A stretch of DNA of 64,000 nucleotides from Phytophthora colocasiae (Eukaryota > Oomycota > Peronosporomycetes > Peronosporales > Peronosporaceae). A program made the position numbers and the translations under genes. The stretch's first letter is position 1; every line of letters begins with the position of its first letter. A model generated the notes under the pieces. It saw only the letters and a list, made by a program, of their open reading frames with translations, did no database searches and was not told where the DNA came from. Shown here one piece after another: positions 40,218-51,164 of the stretch. The DNA is taken from assembly GCA_018806915.1 (NCBI GenBank), contig JAGKQI010000021.1, positions 558,001 through 622,000 on the forward strand. The letters run 5' to 3'.

Positions 40218-42532
40218 TGTATTTGTATTGTGAACGCGTTTCGCGAGCCGTCTAGCCACCGTAGTGGTTCAACTTCCGCATGCGTCGGGTTATCTCTCAG
40301 TTTCTACTGTTCTCTCTGCTCTCGGCCAGAGTCCGTCTAGCGGCGCGTACGCAAGTAGCCCTGCAGTAAGGTTTTTCCATCCGTCGCGGTCCTGTGCACA
40401 CAGTCGGAGCAGGTACAGGTCGGGGGCCCTTTGAAGTCGGTGTCCTGAGGAAAGAGTCTGGAGGTCGGCGTCGAGTACCATAGGAAGCGTGATTCGTCGT
40501 CTGCCTAGCCATGTGCCGTGTTTGCTGGGTCTGAAGTAGGCGTCCATGAAGCGGTTGGCTGGGATCCCTGCTGGGCGGCGGAGGATGTGACCAAACAATC
40601 TCCAGCGGTTGCGTAATAAGTGGTAGCGGAGCGGTTCCGTCCCAGTACGGTCGTAGAGCTTGTCGTTGGGAATTCTGTTCGGGTAGGTCACACCTATCAC
40701 CTTCCGTAGTTGTTGGCGGTGAAATCGTTCCAGGCCGAGTAGGTCGGTCTGTGTCAGGGCCCAGGTTCCGCTATTGTAGAGCAGGATTGGCAGGACATAG
40801 CAGTTGTATAGACGAAGTCGTGTCGATTCAGAGGTCTTCGATGGCCGAAGCCATATCTTCCACATTCGGTGTAGCGCTGCGGTCGCGAGGTTCTTGCGTC
40901 GCGAGAGGTCTTCTGTGTCACCTAGAAGGGAGCCGAGTTTGCGCGTGTTACGCCAGGATTCATGTTTGTCGCGGGAGATCCGGGTTGAGTAGGCAGTTGG
41001 ACTGCGATGTACGATAGTATGCTCGGTCTTGGTCGTGTTCATCTGGAGTGACCATTTAGCCAGAATGACTGGGGCTTGTGTTTCGATCAGGGTGGCAATG
41101 TCAGCGTGGTTGCAAATAAAATCAGCGTCGTCGGCGTATACGATCATGTCGGCTAGGAGGTCATGGGGGACATCGAGTTGGCTGGCTAGGTCACGTAAAG
41201 CTGCTTCAAGATAAACAACGAAAAGAACAGGAGATAATGAGTCACCTTGTGGAGTACCTGTGTTGCTCTCAAATGGAGAGAGCAACTGATTGCCGAGTCG
41301 GGGAGAGAGATTTGTATCTCGGAGTAGAAGTCGAATCAGGCGGAGTTCATCTTCGTCGACGATGTCCTTGAGCACGGTGAGGAGTTTGTCGCGGTTGATG
41401 GTATCAAAAGCACGGGAGAGGTCAATTCCGAGGATGTGGAATTGTTCTTTGTATCTCTGGGTACGTGCTGCAATCCATCTGTGGGCCCATACTGCATCAG
41501 CAGTACTGCGACTGGGCCTGAACCCACATTGGTGTGGGGACAGGAAGCGTTCGACCTTCGGTGATATGCGGTGAAGCACCACGAGCGAGACTGCTTTGCG
41601 GATGCTGTTGAGTAGGACGATTGGTCGGAGACTGGCGCATTGGCCAGCCGGCTTGTTTGGCTTCGGGAGTCCTAGTAGGATCCCGTCGCCCAGATGGATG
41701 TTTTCTCCGGTTGAAAAACCATGGTTGAGGATGTCGGCGAGTGGTTGGGCTAGAATAGTCGATCCATACTTGAGTAACTCGGCGGGGATTTCGTCAGGGC
41801 CCGTCGCGCGTCCATTGCGTAGGCGTTTGAAGGCGCGGTCGAGCTCTGCAGCGGTAACTGGGTTGGCTAGGGGTCGTTTCAGTCTGTCGGCTGTGATCGG
41901 TTGTCGTGTTGGGTCGGTGAATTGGCCTTGAAAGTGTTGTTTGATCTTGATACCTGCGTCTTTGTGGCTGAGGATGTATTTGCCTGTGGAATCACATAGA
42001 GAGGTTAGAGTCGAGCGTTTTCGGAAAAGCGCCCGAGTTGCCTCAAACAGCCGAGCCGAGGGGCTCGACTGCTCAATGGCGGTTAGTTTCTCATCAATGA
42101 AAGCGTTAGCGAGTGCTTTACTGCGCTCGCGGATCTGATGAAGCAAGTGGTTGCGTTGTGTGCGGAGAGCTTTGACGTCCTTCGCGTGGTCATTGTAGAT
42201 GAGCAGACGGAGCTTGCGTTGTTCGCAGGAGAGGCGAGCTAGCTCGGCGTCCACCACTTTGGCATGATTGACTAGTGGTAGATAGCCGATTGAGTCGGCT
42301 GCCGCTTCCAGTGCTGTATTTAACGTTGCTGTCTAACGTTGGCCCGGCGATCCTTGGTGAGGAGGCGTCGTTGTAATCATCGTCTTGAGTAGTTGTCGGT
42401 ATTGATGTCTGGATGTTTGGTCGTGCACCAGCAGGTGCGTTGCGAGCCGAGTGTCAGCGGTATTAAGCCGCATTTGGCCTTGGCTGCGGCGCAGTCCGCG
42501 GAGTGCCTTGATGTTGAAGTCCAGCGTGACAA
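40218..42532 (-). mobile_element. 5'-truncated LINE (non-LTR retrotransposon)
   Basis: 2315-bp insertion flanked by the 12-bp direct repeat CCTCTACTGTAT (40206-40217 and 42533-42544). The coding strand is minus; the 3' end has an A-rich ACAATACAAATACA tail next to the left repeat. The 5' end starts inside ORF2, so endonuclease and ORF1 are lacking, as expected for target-primed reverse transcription that stopped early. Confidence 0.9.
40290..42532 (-). pseudogene. LINE ORF2 reverse transcriptase, 5'-truncated, one stop
   Basis: A 655-codon open stretch (40290-42257) contains RT domain 0-7: KRLRNGRATGPDEIPAELL, LGLPKPNKP, LRPIVLLNSIRK, QCGFRPSRSTADAV, ILGIDLSRAFDTI, TPQGDSLSPVLF and the catalytic IVYADDADF. 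A thumb and C-terminal LYNCYVLPILLYNSGTW and RNRWRLFGHILR follow. Upstream the same frame continues to the element's 5' edge but is cut by one TAG near 42336. No endonuclease domain. RT signatures are complete; the copy cannot move by itself. Confidence 0.88.
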
Positions 42533-42621
42533 CCTCTACTGTATATTCTGGTCAAAGCCAAGATAATTTTTAACTTTCTCTTGTGTAAATTTTAAAACAA
42601 TAAAAACTATCAACATATATT

Positions 42622-43365
42622 ATGGCCGGACGTGTATGGCGCTACGTCACGTTGGACGCGACGGGTACGCTCGTCCGTCCAGCAGAAGCTACTGGAGAAA
42701 CGTATCTACGCTTCTGGGAGGCCTCCTCTGGCCAATCCTTCTCTTCTTCACGTCGAGCTGCTCTATCCACAGCTCTAAGTTCAAAATTCCCTACGGAATT
42801 TAACCTTCAGTCGCAACTTCGACCCAATTTCGGCTCGGACGGCGTATCCACCAGTGCGTTCCCATGGTGGCGCGAGCTCGTACTTAACATCATGAAAGAA
42901 GCACAAGTGGCTGTGCACACAGAGAAGAGCGAGCGCTTCGCGCGTGACTTGTACGAACATTTCAGCCGTCCCGAGGCCTGGACGGTCTTCCCAGACGTGC
43001 GACCGGCACTAGATCAACTGCAGACTGCGGGTGTCCGTATGGGCGTCATTTCCAACTTTGACGAACGTCTAGAACCGCTTCTAGATGCTCTGAGGCTTCG
43101 TGAGTACTTCGATGTCGTCACGACGTCGTTTGGTCAACCGCACATGAAGCCGCACGCGTCGATTTTCCAGTCGACGTTCGCGCAGTTGCAGAAAGAAGAA
43201 GGAGACGTGGATACAAGCCAATTCCTGCATGTGGGGGACCATTTCTCCCGAGACTACAAAGCTGCAAAGGCGATAGGAGCTCACGCCCGGATGGTGTGGA
43301 GAAGTACTGAGAGAAACCCACCTTTTGAGCAGGATGTCATCCCAACGTTGCTGCAGCTCGAGTAG
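42622..43365 (+). CDS. HAD-superfamily hydrolase, HDHD3-like, paralogue 2
   Basis: 247-aa close paralogue of the gene at 39212 (about 80% identical by eye). It has TLDATGTL with Asp12 and Thr14, VISNFD, KPHASIFQ and VGDHFSRDY. The C-terminus is three residues shorter. Frame intact. About 190 bp before the deubiquitinase start. The promoter region differs from that of paralogue 1: no good initiator is visible in the AT-rich 70 bp after the LINE target repeat. Confidence 0.85.
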   Translation: MAGRVWRYVTLDATGTLVRPAEATGETYLRFWEASSGQSFSSSRRAALSTALSSKFPTEFNLQSQLRPNFGSDGVSTSAFPWWRELVLNIMKEAQVAVHTEKSERFARDLYEHFSRPEAWTVFPDVRPALDQLQTAGVRMGVISNFDERLEPLLDALRLREYFDVVTTSFGQPHMKPHASIFQSTFAQLQKEEGDVDTSQFLHVGDHFSRDYKAAKAIGAHARMVWRSTERNPPFEQDVIPTLLQLE

Positions 43366-43555
43366 GAAGAGGTTTTTTTGGCGTGAAGATGGACGTTGAA
43401 AAGCTTTTCAACGGTCAGTTTAGGTGCATGTTTGACGGCACATTTGAATGAATTTGGGCGCGAAAGATCGCGAACGCCTCTGCAACTTGAAACCACCGAC
43501 GCCTTGGACTTTGGAACGTTATCTACCATCTCGGAAAATACGACGTAGACCAGAG

Positions 43556-46500
43556 ATGGAGACGACGGAAGACGTCGTCCAAGTGGCGATGGAAGACGTC
43601 ATCCAAGTGGTGCAAGAACTGCGTCGAGACTTTGAAGGGACTTGTGTAGCCATCGCCGGAGAACTCGCAACTTGTGACGATCCGAGTCATTGGCTCGAGC
43701 TGCTGACTGTGTTGGTACTACGATATGAAACGTGTGGGCTTTCGGTCGAGTTGGCGCAACGTTTGGACTCGGATTTATCTCCTCAAGTAGTACAGTTGCT
43801 ATTGGGGAAGTCGTTCGCCTTGAACGCAGTAGAATCTGTGAATCGGTTCTTCCAATGGACGTTGTCAAGTGTCAACAAGTTGCTGGAACAGGGCGATTGG
43901 TCTCGTTTGTCGTGTCTGGCGAGAATTCTGGATGCTCATCGACGATTCTACTTTTACCACGGAACTAACAATGATGGCAATGCACTGAGTCAAGAGGGAG
44001 AAGTAGAATCTCGAGGGTTTACAGTTCGAGAGAGTTCTGGCTACACTTCTCGTTTTTTCCTGCGGAATCTCGAGTTTTGGGGTCAATTGGGCGGTTTCTC
44101 GTCGATTCTTGAAATGATGCAAGCGGGGGCTTCGTTTGAAGCCTTACAGTGTATTTTACGCATTTTGTACGATGTGAAAGACCATTTGGCTCCGGAATTC
44201 CTCCTCGTTTACTTCCCGAAACTTGTGGATGCAGTTTGCACTCTTGTGAAGATGTTAGAAACTTCGGAATTCTACACTTTACCTCGAAATTCGTTATTGG
44301 AGGTGGTACAGGTCATGGAGTTGCTCCTTGTAAAGATTCAACACGATGTGGACGCTGCAAAAGAAACGGAACTTTGTGAACAACAAGTGCAACTTCTTCG
44401 ATTGGAAATTTCATTGCGATTTTTCCAAAGCTCTTCACTGGAAAAACGAATTTATGGACTGACGGAGATCGTCGTGGTCATTACGAGATTGTACAATGAT
44501 CAGATCCAAGAACAGGCAGAACCCACCGCTGTGTCGCTTTATGCAACGTTGAGTTATCTTGTGGACTGGATGCACAAGACGCGATTGATGCAAACGCTCT
44601 TGGGCGAGAAAATGCACGTGGAATTGGTCAAGAGATCGACGTCACTCTTTCAATTCGCTTCTGAATTGGAGGTTTTACCTACGGATTGGATCGATTTAGT
44701 ATGGGAAAGTTATCACGCAGACTCGGAGGAAGAATCTCGTCCAGTTCAGAGACGTCATGAAGCTTTTCGTTCTACAATTCACGATTTGTTGCTGGAAATG
44801 GCGACGTTCATGGAACCTCCTTCGCTTATCCATTTAGTACGACGTATTGAAGGAGTTAAAGCCAAATTAGACTCGAATCAGCTTGGACTTCTTGCAGCAA
44901 TTGCAGCTCGTCGCCTTCTTGTGGATGTTACGTTAGCTGCAAATGTGGAACTATCTCAAAACTCTATCCGGCAACGAATTCTCACGCATTTATGGGCAAT
45001 TGTGCTTCCTTCAGCTAAATCGGAGGAGTTTCGGGATGAAGTTTTACTTCGGATGCATGAAATGCTTCGATTAGAGGCGCTTGGTGATGAAACTGGGGAA
45101 GAAACGGAGAAAACCAGTGGTAAAGGATGTGCAATGGTAGAAGAATTCTTCCGTCTGAGTTTGGATAATATCTCTCGACGGGAAAAGCTGGTGATTTCCC
45201 TCAAGTTGTTCACTCAGTTGTCCTCTTTGGTGGCTGAAGTAGGGATTATCCTATCGGAATCATGTCATCCTAGCAGTTCGTACGTACAGATCCTGCTTAA
45301 TGAGACTGTGGAGTATAAAGAAGGAGTTCGTCAAGCTCTTAACGCTTCGAAATGGTTAAAACTGGATGATGAAGAGCGTGCAGAGCTGTCAATGCTCAAG
45401 GACCATGTAAGTGCAGTTAAAAACCGGTTGTTAGCGCTCCGAGCCGGTTGGATTTTGGATGAATGCTCCAACCGGAAAGAGTCTTCAGTCACTGAAGAAC
45501 ATCTGAATAAAGTTTGGGAGTTGATGATCGTGGACGCTTTCTTACTGGATGAAGCTGCGCTGTGTTTCCAGTGGATTGAACTTTGTATGAATACTCCACT
45601 GCAAAAACGAATTGAAAAGGAAGAATCATCTTCTCCTCGAGCTCTGATGCCTATCAGTATCGCGGAATATCTGCTCACGACCAAGTTTTCCTCTCTACCT
45701 GGTAATTGCATTACACTTTCTACACTCTGTTGCTTCCACAGTATCTTCCGCCGTCTTAACCTACTGAAAGGAGGGCTGGAGATCTTCTCTACTACTGTAG
45801 AATCTACTGGTAGAGCAAGTAGTGTCAGTTCGGATGGAAAGGAGGAAACGGTTGAACTGATAACAGGTCAAGCGCTTGTGGGGATTGATGAGCTGTGGAA
45901 ACTTGCTGTTACAGCTACAGACGCTGCAGTTGCAGAGGAAATTATCACGTTATTAGCGAGTTTCCACTTGTCGTTTGCACCTGAAGTTCGTCAAACGGAT
46001 TTTCCTTTCCAGTGTAAAATGCGCTTTTTGGAGAAATCGATGGAGTTTATCCGAACTGCAAAAGTTGTCAAGAACGTTGCAATTGTCAATCGCTGTGTGG
46101 ATTTACTGCGATATTTCTTGGACGCGTGTAAAGTTGGAGACGAATCTGCTAAAGAAGAAGAGGAAATGTTACAGAAACTAGAAAAAGAGGGACTGACGAC
46201 TGAGGACAAGAAGAAGAAATTCCGGTTGGAACATTTGGAAGAGCGATTGCCGTATCTGGAAATTTATCCTTCGCCGATGAAAGAGACCCAATCGGACGCG
46301 TCGAAAGTGAATTATCGTACTGGACGTCGACCAAGTTGGACATTTAAGCAGCAGCACGCACTTTTGGACGTTATCGTTGATTCTAACGAGGAGACTGAAA
46401 TTGACGATACGAATCCAACGAATGTTTCGCCCTTGAAGGTGAATATTCGGGAAGAATTGTTAACTGGAAGTCCCAACAAGCCAAACTTACGTTCTCCTTG

Positions 46501-49500
46501 TGTTCGAGCTGATTTACGTTGGCCACAAGCCCCTTCTCCTCAACGTGGACCAGATCTGAGACCGGAGGATATTGACTTTGTGCTAACGGATTTATCTGCA
46601 GAATTAAACGCACCAACTGAAAAGCAGAAATCTAAGACGAATTATGGCGTGATGAGCCAGATTCTGGCCAACCAAGGCTCGTACTTTGACGATTTACTGG
46701 AACTTGTAGACTGGGAAGACTCCACTTCTCAACGGACATGGGATTTACTATGTCGATTACCCACAAACAACGAATTACTACGCAATATGATCCGTTTGCG
46801 TCGTGTGGAGAGTGATGGTAAAGCTGGAGATGTGTACTGGTCCGAGTTGTTGGATGGATCAAATATCCATCGACTATTGTACGCTCTTCGACTAGTTGAA
46901 GCTCTTTTAATTCCCATTGAAAATCCAACCCCAAGTGGTCGGGAATTAAATTCGGGTCGTCGACAATGGAGAGAACGTTTTGTTCGGTTGGGTGGCGCTC
47001 GGCATCTGTATGAAACTCTGTTGAAATGGCCCCAGGAGCATTCGACAAGGGATTCAACCGACCCAATTTCCTCTCAGTACACTCAGAACAGTCATGCAAC
47101 GTGTCTTGCAGCTGTTGTGCGTGTACTAAACTACTTTTTCTCCTGGACTCGACAGGAAAAGACCCAATCGCCCTTTGATCTTCGACTGGAGAACTCGACT
47201 TTACCTGAATTTGTGAAATCCATTGATTTGGCGCTACTGCTTCGGGTTGCAGTGCAGTTAACAACGATTTTTTCTCAAAATTCAGAAAATCAACTCGCTT
47301 TTTCCGACGAAGTGGCCGAGGCGGTTTTCTGTGGAGTGCAGATGTGTTGCTCCCTTTTCCGTTTTACTCCTGATGTGGCTGCACTAGTGCTTAAATCGGA
47401 GTCGGAGGGTAAAGAGACTCTAACAATGAGTGGTTGGCTCAAATCGTTGCTAGTGGAATGTCCTTCGAAAACCACGAGATCTCAAGTATTAGGGATTTTA
47501 TCCGAAATTGCTACAGATTCTGGTATTGTGGCTTCTGTTGTGTTTGAGCCACTCGTGGTATCCTCGTGTTTTCTGGTATCGGAGGATTTTAGTGGGTTCT
47601 ATAAGTACTCAGCGCTGGAAGAACTGTTCCTATTCTGTCGAGTGCTTTTAGGATGTTGTGGAATTGATAAAAGTGACAAATTAGCAGTGGAATTACTAGG
47701 AAAAGAAATCCCTGGTCGTCTAGCTCGCTGTCTCGGTCAGATCGTATCTCAAAGGCGACAAACAGCAACTAATAGGAGTATTCGAGCTCCACGCAACCAG
47801 GAAGAGGGTGTTTTGGGTGGCTATTTGCAACTTTTAGCACTGGTCGCCCATGTGTCGGATAAAATCCGCCTAGCAATTCTTCACTACGACGTGGAGAATT
47901 CTACGATGGCTGGAGATAGTGGGAAAATGATCCGATTTATCCACAATGACTTGCTCTTTGGAGACAAACTGAGGGATATGAACATTCCTCTCATTTGTAG
48001 AACCAGTTTGACCCGTGATTTAGCACAGAAACTGTTGCTTAATCTGGTCCTTCCAAAATTTCTGGATCGAGGAAAAGAATCTAGTGGTCTAAATGGCGAC
48101 GTACTAGTTGTTTTAGACCATCTTCGTGGATTTCAAGATCGTGTTTTAGAAACTGTGAACATATCTGGAAGACAATGGAATTTTTCCCCTGCTGATTCCT
48201 TTCTGGACGCTTCAGCTAGCACACATCACGCTGGACTGGTAAATCCTGGATGTATCTGCTATATGAATTCCCTTGTTCAGCAGCTTTTCATGATGCCTGA
48301 GTTCTGTGGAGGACTATTAGCTTTGGACTGTTCTAAATTTGAGTCTGTGTCGTCCTGGAAAGAAGAAATAGAACATCTTCAGAAGCTGTTCGTCTCGTTA
48401 GCATACACAAACTATCGCTCAACAGATCCAACGGCTTTTGCGCTTTCCCACAAGGATATGGACGGGAATTCGACGGATGTTCACGTTCAGATGGACGCAG
48501 ACGAGTTCTTCAGCTTACTTTTGGATCGATTGGAGATGTTTATCCGTCCCAAGGCAGCAGTTAACCCATCAAAGGATGATTTTATGGCTCATTGCTTCGG
48601 TGGAGTGCTAGTGAACCAGATTTTAACACAACAGGGGAATCTGTCGGAGAGGGAGGAGAAGTTCTTCGCTTTGAGTTTAGAAGTTTCTAAAAAACGACAC
48701 TTAACTGAGTCTCTGGAACTTTATGTCCAAGGAGAGACACTGGAAGGGGAAAATGCATACTTTTGTGAACGAATGCAGCGGAAAGTATCAGCTACCAAGC
48801 GCGTTTGCATCAAGAAACTCCCACATACTCTGGTTTGCCATCTGAAGCGGTTTGAATTCGACTACGACACGATGGAAAAGCTGAAAATTAACGATTTTAT
48901 GGAATTTCCAATGGAAATCGACATGTTCCCGTACACAAGTGAGGCTCTAGCAGCTACAGACAACGGTAACAAGGAGAAAATGATCATGTACGACCTTGTA
49001 GGTGTGGTAGTGCATTCTGGAACGTCTGATACTGGTCATTACTATTCGTTTATCAAGGACAGACACGAAGCGGAGAATCAGAGATGGCTTGAATTTAACG
49101 ATGAAGTAGTACGAGACTTCGATGTGGACACTATTGGAGAAGAATGTTTCGGAGGAGAAGAAGTTTCTCAGAAGTGGGATACTCTTCAAGCCACCTACTC
49201 CCCTGTCGTTCAAATGAAGAGGAGAAGCGCTTACATGTTGATTTATGAGAAACGAGAAGTGGAAAATGTGAAAAAAATGGAGATTTTCCCTCTTTCAAAC
49301 CCAGTGAAGACGCTTTCTGCTCAGATTCTACGTGAAAACGCACAGTACGAAGATGTCGTGAATGCCTTTGACTCAGTTTACGAACAATTCATTCGAGATT
49401 TGGTGGGAAATGTGGCTCAATTGACAGAAGAAGAATTCAAATCTGAAGTTTCTAGAAAAGTTTCAGAATTGGGATGCCAGTTTCTATTTGGAATCAGTTC

Positions 49501-51127
49501 ACTACGTAGCCGCTCTCCTTCATCCCAAAGTCCAAGTCACTTGGAAATTAACGCTCGAGTCGCTTTATGGTTAAGTGAATATGGCAAATTTCCCAGTAGT
49601 GATCAAGATGAGGAACGGGTGAAATTTAGCAAGTGGATTTTAACTCAAATTGTTGCATCGCCCACTGATTCGCTACCAAAATCTTCTAAATCCCGGGTAG
49701 AAGCACAACGTACATGGCTCTTTGACGTTTTATTCCTAAGTTATGGAGGCTCTGAACTGGTTGAGAGCTGTTTCCACGTCCTTTTGGCTGCTGTTGCCGT
49801 TCTGACACGTGAAATTCTCACTGATAACGAAGCAGAAGCGTCTCTAGTGGGATTTTTCCGAGAAACTTTGAATCTTTTCTTTTCTCGCGAACCTCGACTT
49901 GACATTTGCGATCCCGTGTCTGGTTGTATCTTAACATTGTCATTGGAAACTCGAGTGACAGCGATGAAACAGCTAGGAACATTTTTCGACAAATGCATCA
50001 CCGGAACGGAGAAAATGACAATGGAAGTGCCAACAATTCGTCGATTGTTTCTGGAAAAATTGCAGTTTCTCAGTCATTTTTTACTCACTTTGCAAACTCC
50101 TTGCGAAATTTCAGACGTTGCAAGTGCAATTTCATCCCGAGGAATTGCACCTTTAGCCATTGAAACGCGATCTACGACACGTTTACATGAGCAAGATCTT
50201 CGCTTATGTACATTTCAGTTGGAAGTAAAACTGCTCAAATTGTTGCTGGAGGCGTACAACCAGCCAATTCTACCTCCTTTAGACACAACACTACTGTTTA
50301 GCCACTCTGCGCTGAAAAACGTGGTTTTGTTCGGACTGGAAGACGTTGTTCTACCCTTATTAACGCGTATCATGTACGAAAGCGACTCGTTATCTTCCAA
50401 ATGTGACCGACTAGTGGCTCTACTCATTGGTGTGTTAGAAGAAGTGAAAGACTCACATGCTGACAAAGTCCTCGCTGTGTTTGGGAGGCTTTTAGACGAA
50501 GAAAACGAGAGATCGAAGGGAATTGAAGAGTTTCAGTGGACTGTTCACCGCCACGTTTTCTCCCCTACCAGAGGCATCTTAGAGAGCGTAGTATACTACC
50601 GAGATCATGGTTCACGCGACTACACGCTTCTACTACTTGAGTTCGTGGTGCATCAAGCGAGTACGTCCCGTATTCTTCAAGAATTATTCAAACGCGATGT
50701 GAAATTTCGCAGTAGTACGAGTTGGATCCCTCAGTGGCTTGTGGATCATGTCGACTCGAATGGGTTTATTAGACAGCGAACGCAGACGAAAGACCGCAAT
50801 CCAAGGCAGGTGGAGGCTCAGAAGCTGTTTCGCGAGGTAGAACAAGCTTTTGGAGAACCAATTCCGGTCTATTCTGAAGATCAGGGACTGTTGTTGTCAC
50901 CCCCTATGTCACCTGCAGCAATTGCAGCTGAAGACGTTCTACTTGAAGCACTGGAGATCGAAAACCAGAAGGAGAAGCTGAGTGAACTTCGATCGCCCAA
51001 ACCTAAAAACGGACCGGAACTGGAAGGGAATGAAGGTGAGTGGAAACTACTTCGGTCACGTGAAGAACTCTCCACTTTGCTGCGAATAGACCTTGATATC
51101 ACGCACAATAACGCTCGAGAAGCTTAG
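43556..51127 (+). CDS. Giant ubiquitin-specific protease, USP9X/USP24/USP34 type
   Basis: 2523-aa intronless protein (2559 if the upstream in-frame ATG at 43448 is used). It has a long helical, ARM/HEAT-like N-terminal part (1-1550), the USP catalytic domain (about 1560-1900) and a helical C-terminal part. The Cys box is GLVNPGCICYMNSLVQQLF (Cys about 1568), the Gln/Asp box QMDADEFFSLLLDRLE, and the His box VVVHSGTSDTGHYYSF (His about 1828) with a following WLEFNDEVVRDF. The oxyanion Asn is kept, but the usual G-N/A-T-C is G-C-I-C. It should cleave ubiquitin from substrates. Metazoan relatives regulate Wnt signalling and trafficking; the role here is unknown. The frame is uninterrupted over 7.5 kb, a useful sign of good sequence quality. 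Confidence 0.92.
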   Translation: METTEDVVQVAMEDVIQVVQELRRDFEGTCVAIAGELATCDDPSHWLELLTVLVLRYETCGLSVELAQRLDSDLSPQVVQLLLGKSFALNAVESVNRFFQWTLSSVNKLLEQGDWSRLSCLARILDAHRRFYFYHGTNNDGNALSQEGEVESRGFTVRESSGYTSRFFLRNLEFWGQLGGFSSILEMMQAGASFEALQCILRILYDVKDHLAPEFLLVYFPKLVDAVCTLVKMLETSEFYTLPRNSLLEVVQVMELLLVKIQHDVDAAKETELCEQQVQLLRLEISLRFFQSSSLEKRIYGLTEIVVVITRLYNDQIQEQAEPTAVSLYATLSYLVDWMHKTRLMQTLLGEKMHVELVKRSTSLFQFASELEVLPTDWIDLVWESYHADSEEESRPVQRRHEAFRSTIHDLLLEMATFMEPPSLIHLVRRIEGVKAKLDSNQLGLLAAIAARRLLVDVTLAANVELSQNSIRQRILTHLWAIVLPSAKSEEFRDEVLLRMHEMLRLEALGDETGEETEKTSGKGCAMVEEFFRLSLDNISRREKLVISLKLFTQLSSLVAEVGIILSESCHPSSSYVQILLNETVEYKEGVRQALNASKWLKLDDEERAELSMLKDHVSAVKNRLLALRAGWILDECSNRKESSVTEEHLNKVWELMIVDAFLLDEAALCFQWIELCMNTPLQKRIEKEESSSPRALMPISIAEYLLTTKFSSLPGNCITLSTLCCFHSIFRRLNLLKGGLEIFSTTVESTGRASSVSSDGKEETVELITGQALVGIDELWKLAVTATDAAVAEEIITLLASFHLSFAPEVRQTDFPFQCKMRFLEKSMEFIRTAKVVKNVAIVNRCVDLLRYFLDACKVGDESAKEEEEMLQKLEKEGLTTEDKKKKFRLEHLEERLPYLEIYPSPMKETQSDASKVNYRTGRRPSWTFKQQHALLDVIVDSNEETEIDDTNPTNVSPLKVNIREELLTGSPNKPNLRSPCVRADLRWPQAPSPQRGPDLRPEDIDFVLTDLSAELNAPTEKQKSKTNYGVMSQILANQGSYFDDLLELVDWEDSTSQRTWDLLCRLPTNNELLRNMIRLRRVESDGKAGDVYWSELLDGSNIHRLLYALRLVEALLIPIENPTPSGRELNSGRRQWRERFVRLGGARHLYETLLKWPQEHSTRDSTDPISSQYTQNSHATCLAAVVRVLNYFFSWTRQEKTQSPFDLRLENSTLPEFVKSIDLALLLRVAVQLTTIFSQNSENQLAFSDEVAEAVFCGVQMCCSLFRFTPDVAALVLKSESEGKETLTMSGWLKSLLVECPSKTTRSQVLGILSEIATDSGIVASVVFEPLVVSSCFLVSEDFSGFYKYSALEELFLFCRVLLGCCGIDKSDKLAVELLGKEIPGRLARCLGQIVSQRRQTATNRSIRAPRNQEEGVLGGYLQLLALVAHVSDKIRLAILHYDVENSTMAGDSGKMIRFIHNDLLFGDKLRDMNIPLICRTSLTRDLAQKLLLNLVLPKFLDRGKESSGLNGDVLVVLDHLRGFQDRVLETVNISGRQWNFSPADSFLDASASTHHAGLVNPGCICYMNSLVQQLFMMPEFCGGLLALDCSKFESVSSWKEEIEHLQKLFVSLAYTNYRSTDPTAFALSHKDMDGNSTDVHVQMDADEFFSLLLDRLEMFIRPKAAVNPSKDDFMAHCFGGVLVNQILTQQGNLSEREEKFFALSLEVSKKRHLTESLELYVQGETLEGENAYFCERMQRKVSATKRVCIKKLPHTLVCHLKRFEFDYDTMEKLKINDFMEFPMEIDMFPYTSEALAATDNGNKEKMIMYDLVGVVVHSGTSDTGHYYSFIKDRHEAENQRWLEFNDEVVRDFDVDTIGEECFGGEEVSQKWDTLQATYSPVVQMKRRSAYMLIYEKREVENVKKMEIFPLSNPVKTLSAQILRENAQYEDVVNAFDSVYEQFIRDLVGNVAQLTEEEFKSEVSRKVSELGCQFLFGISSLRSRSPSSQSPSHLEINARVALWLSEYGKFPSSDQDEERVKFSKWILTQIVASPTDSLPKSSKSRVEAQRTWLFDVLFLSYGGSELVESCFHVLLAAVAVLTREILTDNEAEASLVGFFRETLNLFFSREPRLDICDPVSGCILTLSLETRVTAMKQLGTFFDKCITGTEKMTMEVPTIRRLFLEKLQFLSHFLLTLQTPCEISDVASAISSRGIAPLAIETRSTTRLHEQDLRLCTFQLEVKLLKLLLEAYNQPILPPLDTTLLFSHSALKNVVLFGLEDVVLPLLTRIMYESDSLSSKCDRLVALLIGVLEEVKDSHADKVLAVFGRLLDEENERSKGIEEFQWTVHRHVFSPTRGILESVVYYRDHGSRDYTLLLLEFVVHQASTSRILQELFKRDVKFRSSTSWIPQWLVDHVDSNGFIRQRTQTKDRNPRQVEAQKLFREVEQAFGEPIPVYSEDQGLLLSPPMSPAAIAAEDVLLEALEIENQKEKLSELRSPKPKNGPELEGNEGEWKLLRSREELSTLLRIDLDITHNNAREA

Positions 51128-51164
51128 TAGAAGCTGCTGTATTCTTAAAAACAAGGTAGTTGCT

